From the NCBI GenBank assembly GCA_963813315.1, contig CAWEYO010000013.1, forward strand, positions 275,168 to 339,167: 64,000 nt of DNA. Reading direction: 5' to 3'. This document shows positions 1-8,939 of this stretch, one piece after another; position 1 is the stretch's first letter, and each line of letters starts with the position of its first letter. A model generated the notes under the pieces. The model had not been told where the DNA came from. It did no database searches and saw only the letters and a list, made by a program, of their open reading frames with translations. Source of the stretch: CAWEYO01 sp963813315 (GTDB taxonomy: Bacteria; Pseudomonadota; Alphaproteobacteria; Rhizobiales; Rhizobiaceae). Position numbers and translations under genes: made by a program.

Positions 1-1305
1 CGGCAGGAATGTCGGCTGAATGAGCTTGCCGCCGTTCATCAGCGCCGCGGCGCCAACGGCTGTCTGAAGGGGTGTGGTCGACATGCCGTGACCGAAGGCG
101 ATCGTGATGGAGTGGACCTTTTTCCACACTTTCGGCTCGGTGGGTCGCGCCACTTCCGGCAATTCGGTCCGCATGCGGTCGAGCAGGCCGATGCGCTTCA
201 GGAATGCACGGTGCCCTTCGATGCCCACCACGTCGGCCTCTCGCGCCGAGCCGATGTTCGACGAATAGATGAAGACTTCCGGGACCGACAGAATGCGGCC
301 CTTGGCGTGAAAATCGCGGATCGTCTGGTGACCGATGGTGATCGGCCGCCGGGCGTCGAACTGGCTTTCAAGTGTGACCTTGCCGGAATCGAGCGCCATC
401 GCCGTAGTGAAGCTCTTGATGGTGGACCCCATCTCGAAAGTGCCTGCCGACATTCGGTTCAGCCGGTCCTTGTCGTGGGCGTTGTAAGGATTGTTGGGAT
501 CGTAGTCGGGCAGCGACGCCATGGCGACAACTTCGCCTGTCTTGGCTCTCAGTACCACCGCGCCGGCGGCGATCGCGTGGTACTTCTCCATTGCGCGCGC
601 CAGCTCGTCATGGAGGATGTGCTGCACGCGGATGTCGAGTGAAAGCCGCACCGGCTTGAGGTCCGTCGCAATGGCAAGCCCCGATGCCTGCAGGTCTGCC
701 AGCCCCTGTTCGTCAATGTATTTTTCGAGCCCGGCTATTCCCTGATTGTCCACGTTGACCAGGCCGAGAATGTGCGATGCCGTAGCCCCGCCCGGATAAA
801 AGCGGCGCTTCTCTGTTCGGAACCCGATGCCCGGAATACCGAGCTGCATGATTTCGTTCTGCTGCTTCGGCGATAGCTGACGCTTGAGCCAAACGAAGCC
901 GGCCCCACTTTTCAGCTTGTTGTACATCTGTTCGTAGTCGAGATCTGGCAGCACCGTCGAAATCTTCTCGATGGCCTCGTCGGCGTCCACGATGCGGCGT
1001 GGCTCGGCAAACAGGGACGCCGTCTTGATGTCCGTTGCCAGCACTTCCCCATTGCGGTCGATGATGTCGGGCCGCGAAGCCGTGACACGGCTGGCCGGCG
1101 CGCCCGACGCCTCCGGATCCTGCATGCCGAGATAGACCAGCCGGCCGCTGATGACAGAGTAGATGCCGAAGAACACGGCCATAGTCATCAGGACTCGGTT
1201 CTTCGTTCGTCCCCCTATTGCCTTTCTTGCGCCGTCCACCACGATCGAGCCGGCCGCCCCTGGATCGGCTTTCTGCGATTTCTTCCCTCGCCATTTGCCG
1301 ATCAT
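1..1305 (-). CDS. ftsI: Peptidoglycan D,D-transpeptidase FtsI (PBP3), partial
   Basis: Septal class B penicillin-binding protein that cross-links peptidoglycan at the division site. The first 435 residues are visible; the gene runs off the left edge. A short cytoplasmic tail is followed by one membrane helix at about residues 38-58 and then the periplasmic PBP dimer domain. The transpeptidase active site begins with S-T-I-K (catalytic Ser about residue 294, bases 415-426), and the S-S-N motif follows 54 residues later (about 348), the normal spacing. The K-T-G motif would lie beyond the edge. The ATG at 1303-1305 overlaps the ftsL stop as ATGA, so the two are translationally coupled. Fourth gene of the mra/fts cluster. 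Confidence 0.95.
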   Translation of the reverse strand, partial: MIGKWRGKKSQKADPGAAGSIVVDGARKAIGGRTKNRVLMTMAVFFGIYSVISGRLVYLGMQDPEASGAPASRVTASRPDIIDRNGEVLATDIKTASLFAEPRRIVDADEAIEKISTVLPDLDYEQMYNKLKSGAGFVWLKRQLSPKQQNEIMQLGIPGIGFRTEKRRFYPGGATASHILGLVNVDNQGIAGLEKYIDEQGLADLQASGLAIATDLKPVRLSLDIRVQHILHDELARAMEKYHAIAAGAVVLRAKTGEVVAMASLPDYDPNNPYNAHDKDRLNRMSAGTFEMGSTIKSFTTAMALDSGKVTLESQFDARRPITIGHQTIRDFHAKGRILSVPEVFIYSSNIGSAREADVVGIEGHRAFLKRIGLLDRMRTELPEVARPTEPKVWKKVHSITIAFGHGMSTTPLQTAVGAAALMNGGKLIQPTFLP

Positions 1306-1676
1306 TGCACCACGCCCCCCGTGATCGTCGGGTCCTGCCCGCTATCTGCCATGCCGCCCTGGCTCTCGCCCGAAGAATTCTCGATTTCGACAGGCCGCAT
1401 CGGGAGCTCGTCGAGCCCTACAATCTGGTGCGCCTCGACCGGCTGCAATCCCAGATCCGCCTGATAGATTTCAGAGAGCCTCTGCAGGCGCGACGGTTGG
1501 GTCAGCACGCTCCAGTCAGCCTTGAGCAGGATGATCGTGTCTTCCTCCAGCTTGATCTGCGTTTCGATGCGGCGCACCTCGTCGAGCCGGCTCTCCGCCT
1601 CGTGCTTGGTTTTGTAGGTAAATGCCGCAGCCGAGACCATGACGGCGATAAGAACGATGTCGCTGGTACGAAACAC
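1302..1676 (-). CDS. ftsL: Cell division protein FtsL
   Basis: Small bitopic division protein (124 residues) with an N-terminal membrane helix at about residues 7-21, then a charged coiled-coil-like stretch (about 25-55), matching the FtsL/FtsB type that recruits the FtsW-FtsI synthase to the septum. FtsL sequences diverge strongly, so the assignment rests mainly on size, topology and position between rsmH and ftsI. The start is GTG at 1674-1676, preceded at good spacing by a purine-rich GAGAGAGG ribosome-binding site. It begins 2 bases after the rsmH stop and its own stop overlaps the ftsI start. Confidence 0.88.
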   Translation of the reverse strand: MFRTSDIVLIAVMVSAAAFTYKTKHEAESRLDEVRRIETQIKLEEDTIILLKADWSVLTQPSRLQRLSEIYQADLGLQPVEAHQIVGLDELPMRPVEIENSSGESQGGMADSGQDPTITGGVVQ

Positions 1677-1678
1677 TT

Positions 1679-2695
1679 TTACCTCTCTCCCGGCAGCCGG
1701 CTGCCGGGCAGTTTCGGGAGTCCGAAAATCGAGTGATCCGCGGCGCGGGCAGCCGCAGGCGTACGCATCGCGCTCCGAAGCTTGGCCGAGCGCGCGCGCG
1801 GATTGCGCGCCGCTTCCTCGTCCGAGACTGGTATGGCGCCGGCTGGTTTCTCGAACGTCGCCGGTTCGACATGGACCTCGGGCAGGTGCCGGGAGCCACC
1901 CGCACGTCCGGAGCGATCGGCAAGGAACCTCTTTACGATGCGGTCCTCCAGCGAATGAAACGTCACGACGGCCAGGCGGCCGCCCGGCTTGAGCACCCGC
2001 TCTGCGGCGAACAGCGCCCGCGTCAACTCGCCCAGCTCGTCATTGACGAAAATGCGCAGCGCCTGAAAAGCTCGCGTCGCCGGATGGATCTTGTCCTTCG
2101 GATTTCGTCCGACCAGCGTTTCGATCGCTTCGGCCAACTCGCGAGTGCGCGTGAAGGGCCGCGCGGCGGCGCGTTTTTCGATCATCCGAGCGATGCGGCC
2201 CGCGTGCCGTTCCTCGCCGAGGAAGCCGAAGATGCGGGCGAGATCGCCGGCCTTGAACCGGTTGACCACATCGGCGGCGGTCATACCCGCCTTGGCCATG
2301 CGCATGTCGAGCGGCCCGTCGGCGCGGAACGAGAAGCCGCGCTCGGCCTGGTCGAGCTGCATGGACGACACGCCGATATCGAGTACGACGCCGTCGGCCT
2401 CGGCCGCGTATTCGTCGAGGCGCGAGAAAGTTCCTTGAACAAGGCGCAGTCTTGCGCCCGACTGCGCTTCCAGTTCGCGCCCGGCGGCGATCGCGTCCGG
2501 ATCGCGGTCGATCGCAACGATGCTCGCGCCCCGCGCAAGCAGCGCCCTTGTGTAGCCGCCAGCGCCGAAGGTGCCGTCAATGATCGCGGCTCCTTCAACA
2601 GGTGCAAGTGCGGCAATCACCTCATCGAGCAGAACCGGGATGTGGCGGGCCGGTCCGCCAACAGCGCGATCTTCTTCGCCGTGGCCCGCCGTCAT
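1679..2695 (-). CDS. rsmH: 16S rRNA (cytosine(1402)-N(4))-methyltransferase RsmH (MraW)
   Basis: S-adenosylmethionine-dependent enzyme that N4-methylates C1402 of 16S rRNA in the decoding centre. 338 residues, usual for the family. The N-terminal H-I-P-V-L-L motif leads into the SAM-binding loop G-T-F-G-A-G-G-Y-T (residues 41-49). Further family marks are D-I-G-V-S-S-M-Q-L-D, R-I-F-V-N-D-E-L and V-V-T-F-H-S-L-E-D-R. An upstream reading-frame extension exists but has no family similarity. The chosen ATG (2693-2695) overlaps the mraZ stop as ATGA, the usual coupling in this cluster. Confidence 0.97.
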   Translation of the reverse strand: MTAGHGEEDRAVGGPARHIPVLLDEVIAALAPVEGAAIIDGTFGAGGYTRALLARGASIVAIDRDPDAIAAGRELEAQSGARLRLVQGTFSRLDEYAAEADGVVLDIGVSSMQLDQAERGFSFRADGPLDMRMAKAGMTAADVVNRFKAGDLARIFGFLGEERHAGRIARMIEKRAAARPFTRTRELAEAIETLVGRNPKDKIHPATRAFQALRIFVNDELGELTRALFAAERVLKPGGRLAVVTFHSLEDRIVKRFLADRSGRAGGSRHLPEVHVEPATFEKPAGAIPVSDEEAARNPRARSAKLRSAMRTPAAARAADHSIFGLPKLPGSRLPGER

Positions 2696-3159
2696 CCCGA
2701 TTCTCCGGCAAGCTGCCGCGACGCGGCCGCCTGACGAATTTTCATGAGCCGGGCGCGCGCTTCCGCACGATAGACCGTGAGCCTGCCAGGCTCCCAGATC
2801 TGAAAAAATTGACCCCGACCGACAAAAGCCACCTCCGCCGAAATCCCCGTATGCTCGCGAATGAAATCGCTGACCGTGATGCGGCCGTCCTGGTCGAGCT
2901 TCAGGAACGCCCCGTCGCCATGGATGAAGAAGGACATATCGTCGGCCGCCTGCAGAAACGGATCCTCCTTTGCGATCCGCTCCTCGTACCGATCCAGCAA
3001 GTCGAGCCCGCCGACGTCCAGCGCGGGGATCTCCAGCGCCCTCAAAGCGTAGAGTTCGCCGTAGCTGCGCTTCTGCAGCACGGATCGGAAATGCGCCGGA
3101 ACGGAAACGCGCCCCTTCGCGTCGATCCTGTTCACCGCGTTCGACAGAAACCGGTCCAT
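2692..3159 (-). CDS. mraZ: Transcriptional regulator MraZ
   Basis: First gene of the division cluster; a DNA-binding repressor of its own operon in enterobacteria. 155 residues with two SpoVT/AbrB-like halves, each carrying the D-x-x-G-R signature (D-A-K-G-R near residue 13 and D-Q-D-G-R near residue 87). The frame is open further upstream to 3294, but similarity starts at M-D-R-F-L-S-N, so the ATG at 3157-3159 is chosen; its ribosome-binding site is weak. The gene is followed by rsmH with a 4-base overlap. A promoter with MraZ-type repeats lies about 170 bases upstream. Confidence 0.95.
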   Translation of the reverse strand: MDRFLSNAVNRIDAKGRVSVPAHFRSVLQKRSYGELYALRALEIPALDVGGLDLLDRYEERIAKEDPFLQAADDMSFFIHGDGAFLKLDQDGRITVSDFIREHTGISAEVAFVGRGQFFQIWEPGRLTVYRAEARARLMKIRQAAASRQLAGESG

Positions 3160-3320
3160 CACTCGATCCAGCAGCTTCCGCCGCAGTGCTCCCGCCCATC
3201 TTGCCCCCCGCGCCGAGGCGCGGCCCCCTCCAGCCCCCGGCAGCGGCCTTGCCCCGAAAAGCCTCGGCGGCAGCCGGTCCGCAGCACGCTTCACGCTGAA
3301 CTGGAACGGGGTTCTGGTTG

Positions 3321-3360
3321 GTTCTATGGGATAACATGGGGCATTATGGGCGTCAACGGG
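3321..3360 (-). promoter_or_regulatory. mraZ promoter with overlapping MraZ-type boxes
   Basis: On the minus strand a TTGACG (3356-3351) and a TATCCC (3333-3328) are separated by exactly 17 bases, a good sigma-70-type promoter reading into mraZ. On the plus strand the tetranucleotide TGGG occurs at 3327, 3337 and 3347, with CGGG at 3357: a strict 10-base period across the whole promoter. MraZ of Escherichia coli is known to bind TGGGN direct repeats with 5-base spacers, which is the same period. Autoregulation is inferred. The boxes lie on the strand opposite to the gene. Confidence 0.72.
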
Positions 3361-3533
3361 AACAGGCTTTGCGAGTGACGGCCGGGCATGTTTTTCGGAG
3401 CACGAACCGCAGCATCCGAAATTTATCGTCCATTAAGCCTAACGAAGCGTTTAGGATCGCGCCGCAGCGGTCTCGTCGGGGCCAGCTTGCAACTGGTCCG
3501 AGAGGTCTCCCTTCGCGAAAGATCAAGGATTAA

Positions 3534-3570
3534 GAAAGGGATGGCGATTCAGCGAAAAGCCATCCCTTTC
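3534..3570 (-). terminator. Terminator of rnpB
   Basis: A perfect 12-base inverted repeat, GAAAGGGATGGC (3534-3545) and GCCATCCCTTTC (3559-3570), with a 13-base loop. It lies just beyond the 3' end of the RNase P RNA. In the rnpB direction the stem is followed by TTAATCCTT, a short imperfect U-rich tail, so it is likely an intrinsic terminator. Confidence 0.75.
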
Positions 3571-3576
3571 CAATTT

Positions 3577-3990
3577 GCGCCAGCCGGCCTGTAAGCCGGG
3601 TTCTGTATGGCCCGGACGCCTTGCGGCGTCCTGACGTGGCGGCCATTCCTCTTGGGCGGATATTGCCATCCGCCTCACGCAACCTACCCGGATGGAGGGG
3701 CCGGAAACAGCCCTGAAGGTTTCCCTTCGCACCATCCCTATTCGGTCTTGCTCCCGATGGGGTTTGCCGTGCCGCTCCTGTTGCCAGTCGCGCGGTGGGC
3801 TCTTACCCCACCCTTTCACCCTTGCGTCGCCGAAGCCCGAAGGCAAAGGCGCGCGGTTTGCTTTCTGTGGCACTTTCCCTGGGGTCGCCCCCGCCGGCAA
3901 TTAACCGGCATCGTGTTTCCATGGAGCCCGGACTTTCCTCACCTGCTGCCTTTCGGCTCTTGCCGGTGCGGCCGCCCGGCCGGCTGGCGA
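3577..3990 (-). ncRNA. rnpB: RNase P RNA (class A)
   Basis: Catalytic RNA subunit of ribonuclease P, which matures tRNA 5' ends. The minus strand shows the universal core blocks: GAGGAAAGTCCGGGCTCC at about 3940-3923 near the 5' end, and ACAGAACCCGGCTTA at about 3610-3596 near the 3' end, which together form the P4 core. About 414 bases, typical of alphaproteobacteria. Ends are estimated: the 5' end follows a possible TATACG -10 box at about 3998-3993, and the 3' end precedes the terminator hairpin. The shadow reading frames inside it have no protein similarity. Confidence 0.95.
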
Positions 3991-4028
3991 TCCGTATAAA
4001 GGTGTTTGAAGCCGAAAATGCAAATGAA

Positions 4029-4052
4029 AAAGCCCGCTTGACGGCGGGCTTT
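4029..4052 (-). terminator. Intrinsic terminator upstream of rnpB
   Basis: A perfect 9-base stem, AAAGCCCGC and GCGGGCTTT, with a 6-base loop. On the minus strand it is followed by TTTTTC. It probably ends leftward transcripts coming through the repeat block from the transglycosylase gene at 4747, insulating rnpB. Confidence 0.75.
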
Positions 4053-4126
4053 CATAAGACGTTTCCGCTCTGGATGACGAGGGAGGCGAACGTTGCCGCC
4101 AATCGCTGGTGCTTGTGATTGCCGAA

Positions 4127-4665
4127 GCCCTCTCCGGATCGTCATCCTCGGGCTTGACCCGAGGACCCATGCCAGAACACTGATCGTGGGCGAGGCAGGT
4201 GGCATTCTGGACCGCCGCGCGCTGCCTTCATGTTCAGGCATGGATCCCAGGGTCTGCACCTTCGCTGCGCTTCGGCTCCGCCCTGGGATGACGAAGAGAG
4301 AGGGGCGGGATGACGAAGTGAGAGGGGGCGGCGTTTCTGCTCTGAGATAGGGAGGGACGTTTCCGTCCTGGGATAGAGGGGGCGCTTTCCGTCCTGGGAT
4401 AGAGGGGACGTTTCCGCTCTGGCATGATGAAGAGGCCAACGCGCCAATCGCTGTCGCTCGTGATCGGCCGAAGCCCTCTCCGCATCGTCATCCTCGGGCT
4501 TGACCCGAGGACCCATGCCGGAACGCTGATCGTGGGCGAGGCGGTCGAGAATCTGGACCGCCGCGCGCTGCCGCCATGTTCAGGCATGGATCCCAGGGTC
4601 TGCGCCTTCGCTGCGCTTCGGCTACGCCCTGGGATGACGAAGAGAGGGGACGTTTCCGCTCCGGG
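4127..4665. repeat. Mosaic palindromic repeat block, two units
   Basis: Two copies of a roughly 250-300 base mosaic element. Each holds a short palindrome (TCCTCGGG, 3-base spacer, CCCGAGGA type) and a long one bounded by CCCAGGG and CCCTGGG that encloses a GCGCAGCGAAGG-type stem, joined by a variable linker. The same element occurs in the opposite orientation, in about five units, at 13850-14985. It resembles the intergenic mosaic (RIME-like) repeats known in Rhizobiales. No protein is supported here. Confidence 0.8.
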
Positions 4666-4687
4666 AGCGCTGCCGCTCTATCCCCTT

Positions 4688-4745
4688 GTTGGAGCACCGG
4701 ATTTTTCCGAAACCGGTTCCCACTTTCGGGTCCGATGCTCTAGCG
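4688..4745. repeat. Short rhizobial inverted repeat
   Basis: Contains CCGATGCTC and a matching GGAGCACCGG around a core with AAACCGGTTCCCACTTTCGG. The same family recurs, better paired, at 17720-17769. It lies directly beside the stop codon of the transglycosylase gene. Confidence 0.7.
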
Positions 4746-4746
4746 C

Positions 4747-5391
4747 TTACGCGCCGGCGAGATACAGCATGACCTTCGAGCAGTAGGCCGCCGAAACCGG
4801 ATTCATGCGCTTGGCGCCATGACCGGCGTTGTATTTCAAGACCGTGCCGCACGTCGTGCCGCCGCCAAGCTTGTGGGCCTTGGCGAGATATTTCATCCCG
4901 AACTTGATGTTGGTTTCGGGATTGTAGAGGTCGTCTTCCGAACCGTCGTAGCCCATCAGGCGGGCCGTCGCCGGCTTGATTTGCATCAGGCCGATCTCTC
5001 CGGCACGGCCGAGTGCGTCGACGCGGAAGTTGCTCTCGACCCGGATCACCGCATGGGCGAGCGAGGCCGGAACGCCGTAGGAAGCCGCATAGGTGCTGAC
5101 GATCCAGCCGAACCGGCGCGCAAACGCATCTTCCTTGCCCGTCGACCCCGTCATCTCCTTGCGCGCAACGGAAATCTGATAGACCGGATCAGTCCGAAGC
5201 TTGCCGGCATCGGCATTTGCCGTCCTTTCGACCCTCGCCTTTTTTGTCTCGCAGCGAACCGGTCGTGCGCATTTACTGGCCGCGCCTTCCGCTCTCGTCT
5301 CGGGATAGTCGGCCATCTGGTCCTGCGCATGGGCAGCAAAAATCATCATGCCGGCAGCGAAGGCTGCCGCCGCAACTGTAGGTTTTGTCAT
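4747..5391 (-). CDS. Periplasmic lytic transglycosylase, Slt family
   Basis: Cleaves glycan strands of peptidoglycan, releasing anhydromuropeptides. 214 residues: a Sec signal peptide (about 1-22, cleavage after A-H-A), a linker, then the lysozyme-like Slt domain from about residue 95. Catalytic Glu119 lies in V-E-S-N-F, followed by the signature G-L-M-Q-I-K-P-A-T-A-R (134-144) and Y-N-A-G-H-G near the C-terminus. Small single-domain members are common in rhizobia. It is transcribed separately from the amidase upstream (183-base gap). Confidence 0.88.
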   Translation of the reverse strand: MTKPTVAAAAFAAGMMIFAAHAQDQMADYPETRAEGAASKCARPVRCETKKARVERTANADAGKLRTDPVYQISVARKEMTGSTGKEDAFARRFGWIVSTYAASYGVPASLAHAVIRVESNFRVDALGRAGEIGLMQIKPATARLMGYDGSEDDLYNPETNIKFGMKYLAKAHKLGGGTTCGTVLKYNAGHGAKRMNPVSAAYCSKVMLYLAGA

Positions 5392-5574
5392 GTAGTCCCG
5401 TTCTCTCTTTCCCGCAAAGGTTTCGCGGGCGGTTTTCTTGGTCTTGCGGGCAACTCAGAAAGGCAACCCGACATCTGCACAAGTAGCGATGTGCCGAGGG
5501 AATTTGCGTCAATAAGGGCAGGACAAGTCACATTAAGTGTCAGGCTGTAACAAGCCGCACTTCAGCGGATATAC

Positions 5575-6339
5575 TCACGCAAGACTTTGTGGAAGCGCGG
5601 TGAGAAGCCGATGTAGTGTTCCAATCGTCGAGCGATCGGCAATGCCATCTATCTTTTCAGGCCGGAAGTGGCGCTGAAAAGCTTCCACCACAATTCCGGT
5701 TTGAGCATCGAAAATGCCGGTAATGTCAATGCCGTAGCCGTAGAGCGCAAGCATGGACTGCAATGCCTCGACGGCCTCGCCCCGATCTCCCAACGACAGG
5801 AAACGTCCGCCGCCGATTGGGAACGGTTCAACGAAATGCCCAACGCCGGCTGCGGCAAGCGCTGGCCAAGGAAACTTTTCACCGGGATCAACCTTGCGAC
5901 CGGGTGCCACATCCGAATGGGCAACAACATTTTCGGGCCGGATGCCGTGCCGTCCGGCAATATCGCGGCAGAGCGCGATGAGCGCCTCGATCTGGGCGGC
6001 AGGGAAATCACGGTAGCCGAAAACGTGACCGGCATTGACGACCTCGATGCCAACAGACGACGAATTGACGTCTGTGCGCCCTCGCCACGAGCTTTTTCCC
6101 GCATGCCATGCTCGGTCGCCTTCGCGCACCATCTGCATGATTCGGCCGTCCTCATGGACAAGATAGTGGGAGGAGACCTCGCTGACCGGATCGCAGAGCC
6201 AACATTCCGCTGCCTCTCCGGTTTCCATTCCGGTATAGTGCAGGACGATGATTTCCGGCAGCGCGCCTTCGCGGCGCGGTCCGAAATTAGGGGAAACCCG
6301 CACTTCGGCCCCTTCGTGGTCGGGCGAGAATCCGCTCAT
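5575..6339 (-). CDS. N-acetylmuramoyl-L-alanine amidase, AmpD type with peptidoglycan-binding domain
   Basis: Zinc amidase that removes the stem peptide from (anhydro)muramic acid. 254 residues. The amidase_2 domain spans about 20-165 with likely zinc ligands His34, His141 and Asp151, the spacing known for AmpD. A PG_binding_1 domain follows (about 183-250). No signal peptide is visible, so a cytosolic recycling role is possible, but the wall-binding domain would also suit an AmiD-like exported enzyme. The ATG overlaps the stop of the DnaJ-like gene by 4 bases. Confidence 0.88.
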   Translation of the reverse strand: MSGFSPDHEGAEVRVSPNFGPRREGALPEIIVLHYTGMETGEAAECWLCDPVSEVSSHYLVHEDGRIMQMVREGDRAWHAGKSSWRGRTDVNSSSVGIEVVNAGHVFGYRDFPAAQIEALIALCRDIAGRHGIRPENVVAHSDVAPGRKVDPGEKFPWPALAAAGVGHFVEPFPIGGGRFLSLGDRGEAVEALQSMLALYGYGIDITGIFDAQTGIVVEAFQRHFRPEKIDGIADRSTIGTLHRLLTALPQSLA

Positions 6340-7055
6340 GCGGCCTTGAGACCCCTCTCGATCAACTCGTAGGCAGCATTGATTGCGGCCAACCGCGTCG
6401 TGGCGATCGCGATGAACTCCTGGGGCAATCCGCGCGCCATCAGCTTGTCAGGATGGTTGCTGACCACAAGGCTGCGATAGTGCTTGCGCACTTCATCGAA
6501 CGGCGCCCCCCGATCGATGCCGAGAATCACGTAGGGGTCGGCATCGCCGAGATCGAGATGCCGGGCAAGGATGCGCTGGTAGTGCGCCTCGTCGATCTTG
6601 AAGATTTGCGCGATGTGGTGAAGGAACATGCCTTCGCGCTCGTGCATCACGCCATCGGCCTTCGCGATGTGAAAAAGGCCGTCGAGGATGTCCTCGAGCA
6701 TGCCGCAATTCGCCTTTCCCGAGCCGCAGAGGCCGGCCATACGCGCGGCGTAGGCCTCATAGCCGGCGACATCGGCCTTGGCGAGATTGTACAGGCGGGC
6801 AACGTTCCGCACTTCCTTGGGGGGAATCGCGAATATTTGCTGGAAGGCGTGGATTTCGTCCTGGGTGACGACGCCATCCGCCTTCGCCATCTTGGCCGAC
6901 AGCGCGATCATGGCGACGGAGAAGGCTACTCGCCGGCGCAGATCGGGGTCGCCCGCAAATATCGTGCGCACCGCTTCGGCCACATCCAATGCGCCTGCGC
7001 GCACCGGGGCCGCAATCTTCCTGACGAAGTAACCCAGTCGTTCCCATATCGACAT
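6336..7055 (-). CDS. TerB-DnaJ (DjlA-like) co-chaperone
   Basis: 239 residues combining a TerB-like helical domain (about 40-165) with a C-terminal J domain (about 173-235) that carries the H-P-D signature at 201-203, needed to stimulate DnaK ATPase. DjlA of Escherichia coli has a membrane anchor; here the N-terminus has only a weakly hydrophobic stretch, so location is uncertain. Translationally coupled to the amidase downstream. The 167 bases upstream are shared with the divergent transporter gene. Confidence 0.85.
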   Translation of the reverse strand: MSIWERLGYFVRKIAAPVRAGALDVAEAVRTIFAGDPDLRRRVAFSVAMIALSAKMAKADGVVTQDEIHAFQQIFAIPPKEVRNVARLYNLAKADVAGYEAYAARMAGLCGSGKANCGMLEDILDGLFHIAKADGVMHEREGMFLHHIAQIFKIDEAHYQRILARHLDLGDADPYVILGIDRGAPFDEVRKHYRSLVVSNHPDKLMARGLPQEFIAIATTRLAAINAAYELIERGLKAA

Positions 7056-7222
7056 GGGCGCTTATTAGAGTGAAAGCGCAAAAATGGCGAGGCGGTTTCG
7101 CGCCGCGTATTGCCACCTCTCGTTCACGTGGCCTGCCTGCGCGCGGGTTTGCTCATTTATCCGCCCGCCTGGACCAACCGAATCTCCGTGACGGTAGGTC
7201 GGGCCGCATCTATCGGTCGCGC

Positions 7223-8140
7223 ATGGCGCACTCTACCGAACTGACCGCTTCGACACATGGAACGCGGGAGACGCTTGGCCTCGCGCTCGGCTTTATCGGC
7301 GTCGTTATATTCGGCGGCACTCTGCCTGCAACGCGCGTCGCGCTCGAAACGTTCAGTCCGTGGTTCATAACTTTTGGCCGGGCCGCCATCGCAAGCATCG
7401 CAGCCGCGGTGCTGCTCGCCGCGCTGGGCAGGCGGTTGCCGCGCCGGGATGTTCCAGCGCTGCTACTGGCCGGGCTGATGCTGGTGTTCGGCTTTCCCGT
7501 CCTGTCCTCGATCGCAATGCAGACCGTTCCCGCCTCCCACGGCGGTGTCGTGCTCGGCATTCTGCCGCTCGCCACCAGCGTCTTTGCCGCCCTCCTCGGC
7601 GGCGAGCGGCCTTCGCCGTTCTTCTGGTTGTGCGGAATAGCCGGCGCGGCTCTCGTCATCTTCTTTGCCGCGCGCGACAACGGCATGGTGCTGACAGCAG
7701 GCGACATCTGGCTCTTCCTAGCAGGCCTCGCGGCGAGTTTCGGCTATGTCGTGGCCGGCACGCTCTCGCGACGCATGGCCGGCTGGGAAGTGATCTGCTG
7801 GGCGCTGGTGCTCACCGCGCCAGTCTCGATCGCCGGCACCGCCATCAGCTTCAGCAGAGACTATCTGGCAACGCCGCCCGCGCCTCTGGCGGCGCTCGCC
7901 TATCTCAGCTTCGGTTCGATGTTTTTCGGTTTCTTCGCCTGGAACGCCGGACTGGCGCTCGGCGGCATCGCGCGGGTCAGCCAGGTTCAGCTATTGCAGT
8001 GCTTCGTGACGCTGGCGATTTCGGCATTCCTGCTCGGCGAGAAGGTCACATGGCACACAATCGGATTTGCACTGGCCGTTATCGCAATCGTCGCGCTCGG
8101 CCGCAAAGCGCGCGTTGCGCGATTCCCAAGGAATCGGTGA
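7223..8140 (+). CDS. EamA/DMT family transporter
   Basis: Inner-membrane drug/metabolite transporter, 305 residues with about ten hydrophobic segments arranged as two EamA repeats. Typical features are the G-G-T-L-P-A-T-R region in the first helices and the F-L-G-E-K segment near the end of the second repeat. Substrate unknown. An in-frame extension starts at 7070 but has no hydrophobic or family character, so the ATG at 7223 is used. Confidence 0.85.
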   Translation: MAHSTELTASTHGTRETLGLALGFIGVVIFGGTLPATRVALETFSPWFITFGRAAIASIAAAVLLAALGRRLPRRDVPALLLAGLMLVFGFPVLSSIAMQTVPASHGGVVLGILPLATSVFAALLGGERPSPFFWLCGIAGAALVIFFAARDNGMVLTAGDIWLFLAGLAASFGYVVAGTLSRRMAGWEVICWALVLTAPVSIAGTAISFSRDYLATPPAPLAALAYLSFGSMFFGFFAWNAGLALGGIARVSQVQLLQCFVTLAISAFLLGEKVTWHTIGFALAVIAIVALGRKARVARFPRNR

Positions 8141-8248
8141 ACCGCAACGCGGCGGCGTACCGGTTCGGCCTGACCTGAATCTTAACACACTCCGGGGGCG
8201 GCCGAATGGCCAATTCCCCTTGCCGCCAGCCCTGACATGGATAGTCGT

Positions 8249-8275
8249 TGCGGCCAGCCGGGATGGTTGGCCGCA
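8249..8275 (-). terminator. Hairpin 3' of the lipoprotein gene
   Basis: TGCGGCCA and TGGCCGCA form a perfect 8-base stem downstream of the lipoprotein gene at 8303. There is no T-run, so a terminator role is only possible. The stretch lies between two convergent genes. Confidence 0.4.
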
Positions 8276-8302
8276 CGGTTGTAAGCTGGGCTCCAGCTGG
8301 GC

Positions 8303-8762
8303 CTACTGGACGCCGAGTGCCTGTTTGGCGGCGGCTTCCGCTGCGTCGCCAGCCTGCTTGACGAGATCCTCGCTCTGCCCGGCGGTCTTGGCGGCAGCTT
8401 CCGCGCTGGTGCGTGCGGTTGTGATCGCCTGCTGCTTCTGCTCGTCAGTCATGGAAGCGGCCTGATCCTTCAACGCCTTCATGGCGTCTTCGGCGGCCTT
8501 TGTCGCATCCGCGGGCGCTGCGGGAGCCGGCGCGGTTTCGGCGGGCGCCGCCGGCTCGGCCTGCTTGGCGGGTTCGGCCGTGCGTTCGGCGGGATTCCGT
8601 CGGCGCGGGTGCGGTTTCGGCCGGCTTGGCAGGTTCGGCCGGCGCTGCCGGCTGTTCCGTTGTCGCGGGTGGCGTTTCCGTTTTCTCTTCGCTCTTCTGA
8701 CAAGCAGCGAGCGCGAGCATCGAGACGCCAGCCAATGCAAGAACCAGTCTGTTCATGGACAT
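8303..8762 (-). pseudogene. Pro/Ala-rich lipoprotein, one frameshift
   Basis: Small exported lipoprotein, about 153 residues if restored. The N-terminus has a signal peptide with a lipobox L-A-A-C (Cys about residue 21), then a low-complexity T/P/A/E linker. The C-terminal half is helical and Ala/Lys/Gln-rich (T-K-A-A-E-D-A-M-K-A-L-K). The halves lie in different frames; removing one base near 8591-8596 (a GGG run followed by ATT) joins them. Upstream start is ATG 8760-8762. Function unknown. It may be intact in the organism if the extra base is a sequencing error. Confidence 0.7.
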
Positions 8763-8939
8763 TCCCTCACATAACGGCTCAAAAGGAAACTACCGCCAAG
8801 CGTACATACCTCAATTGAGGCGAAGTTGAGTCTGAAGGCGCCACTCCGCGTTGGAAAAATCTCGAAAACACAGGCAATTAACGGAGTTTGCGAAGGAAAG
8901 GCCGAATTGCGTCCGGCCCTTCACCTGTCTTCGGCGAAA

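Noticed and set aside
3595..4118. Several short frames across 3.6-4.1 kb
   Set aside because: They overlap the well-supported RNase P RNA and the terminators.
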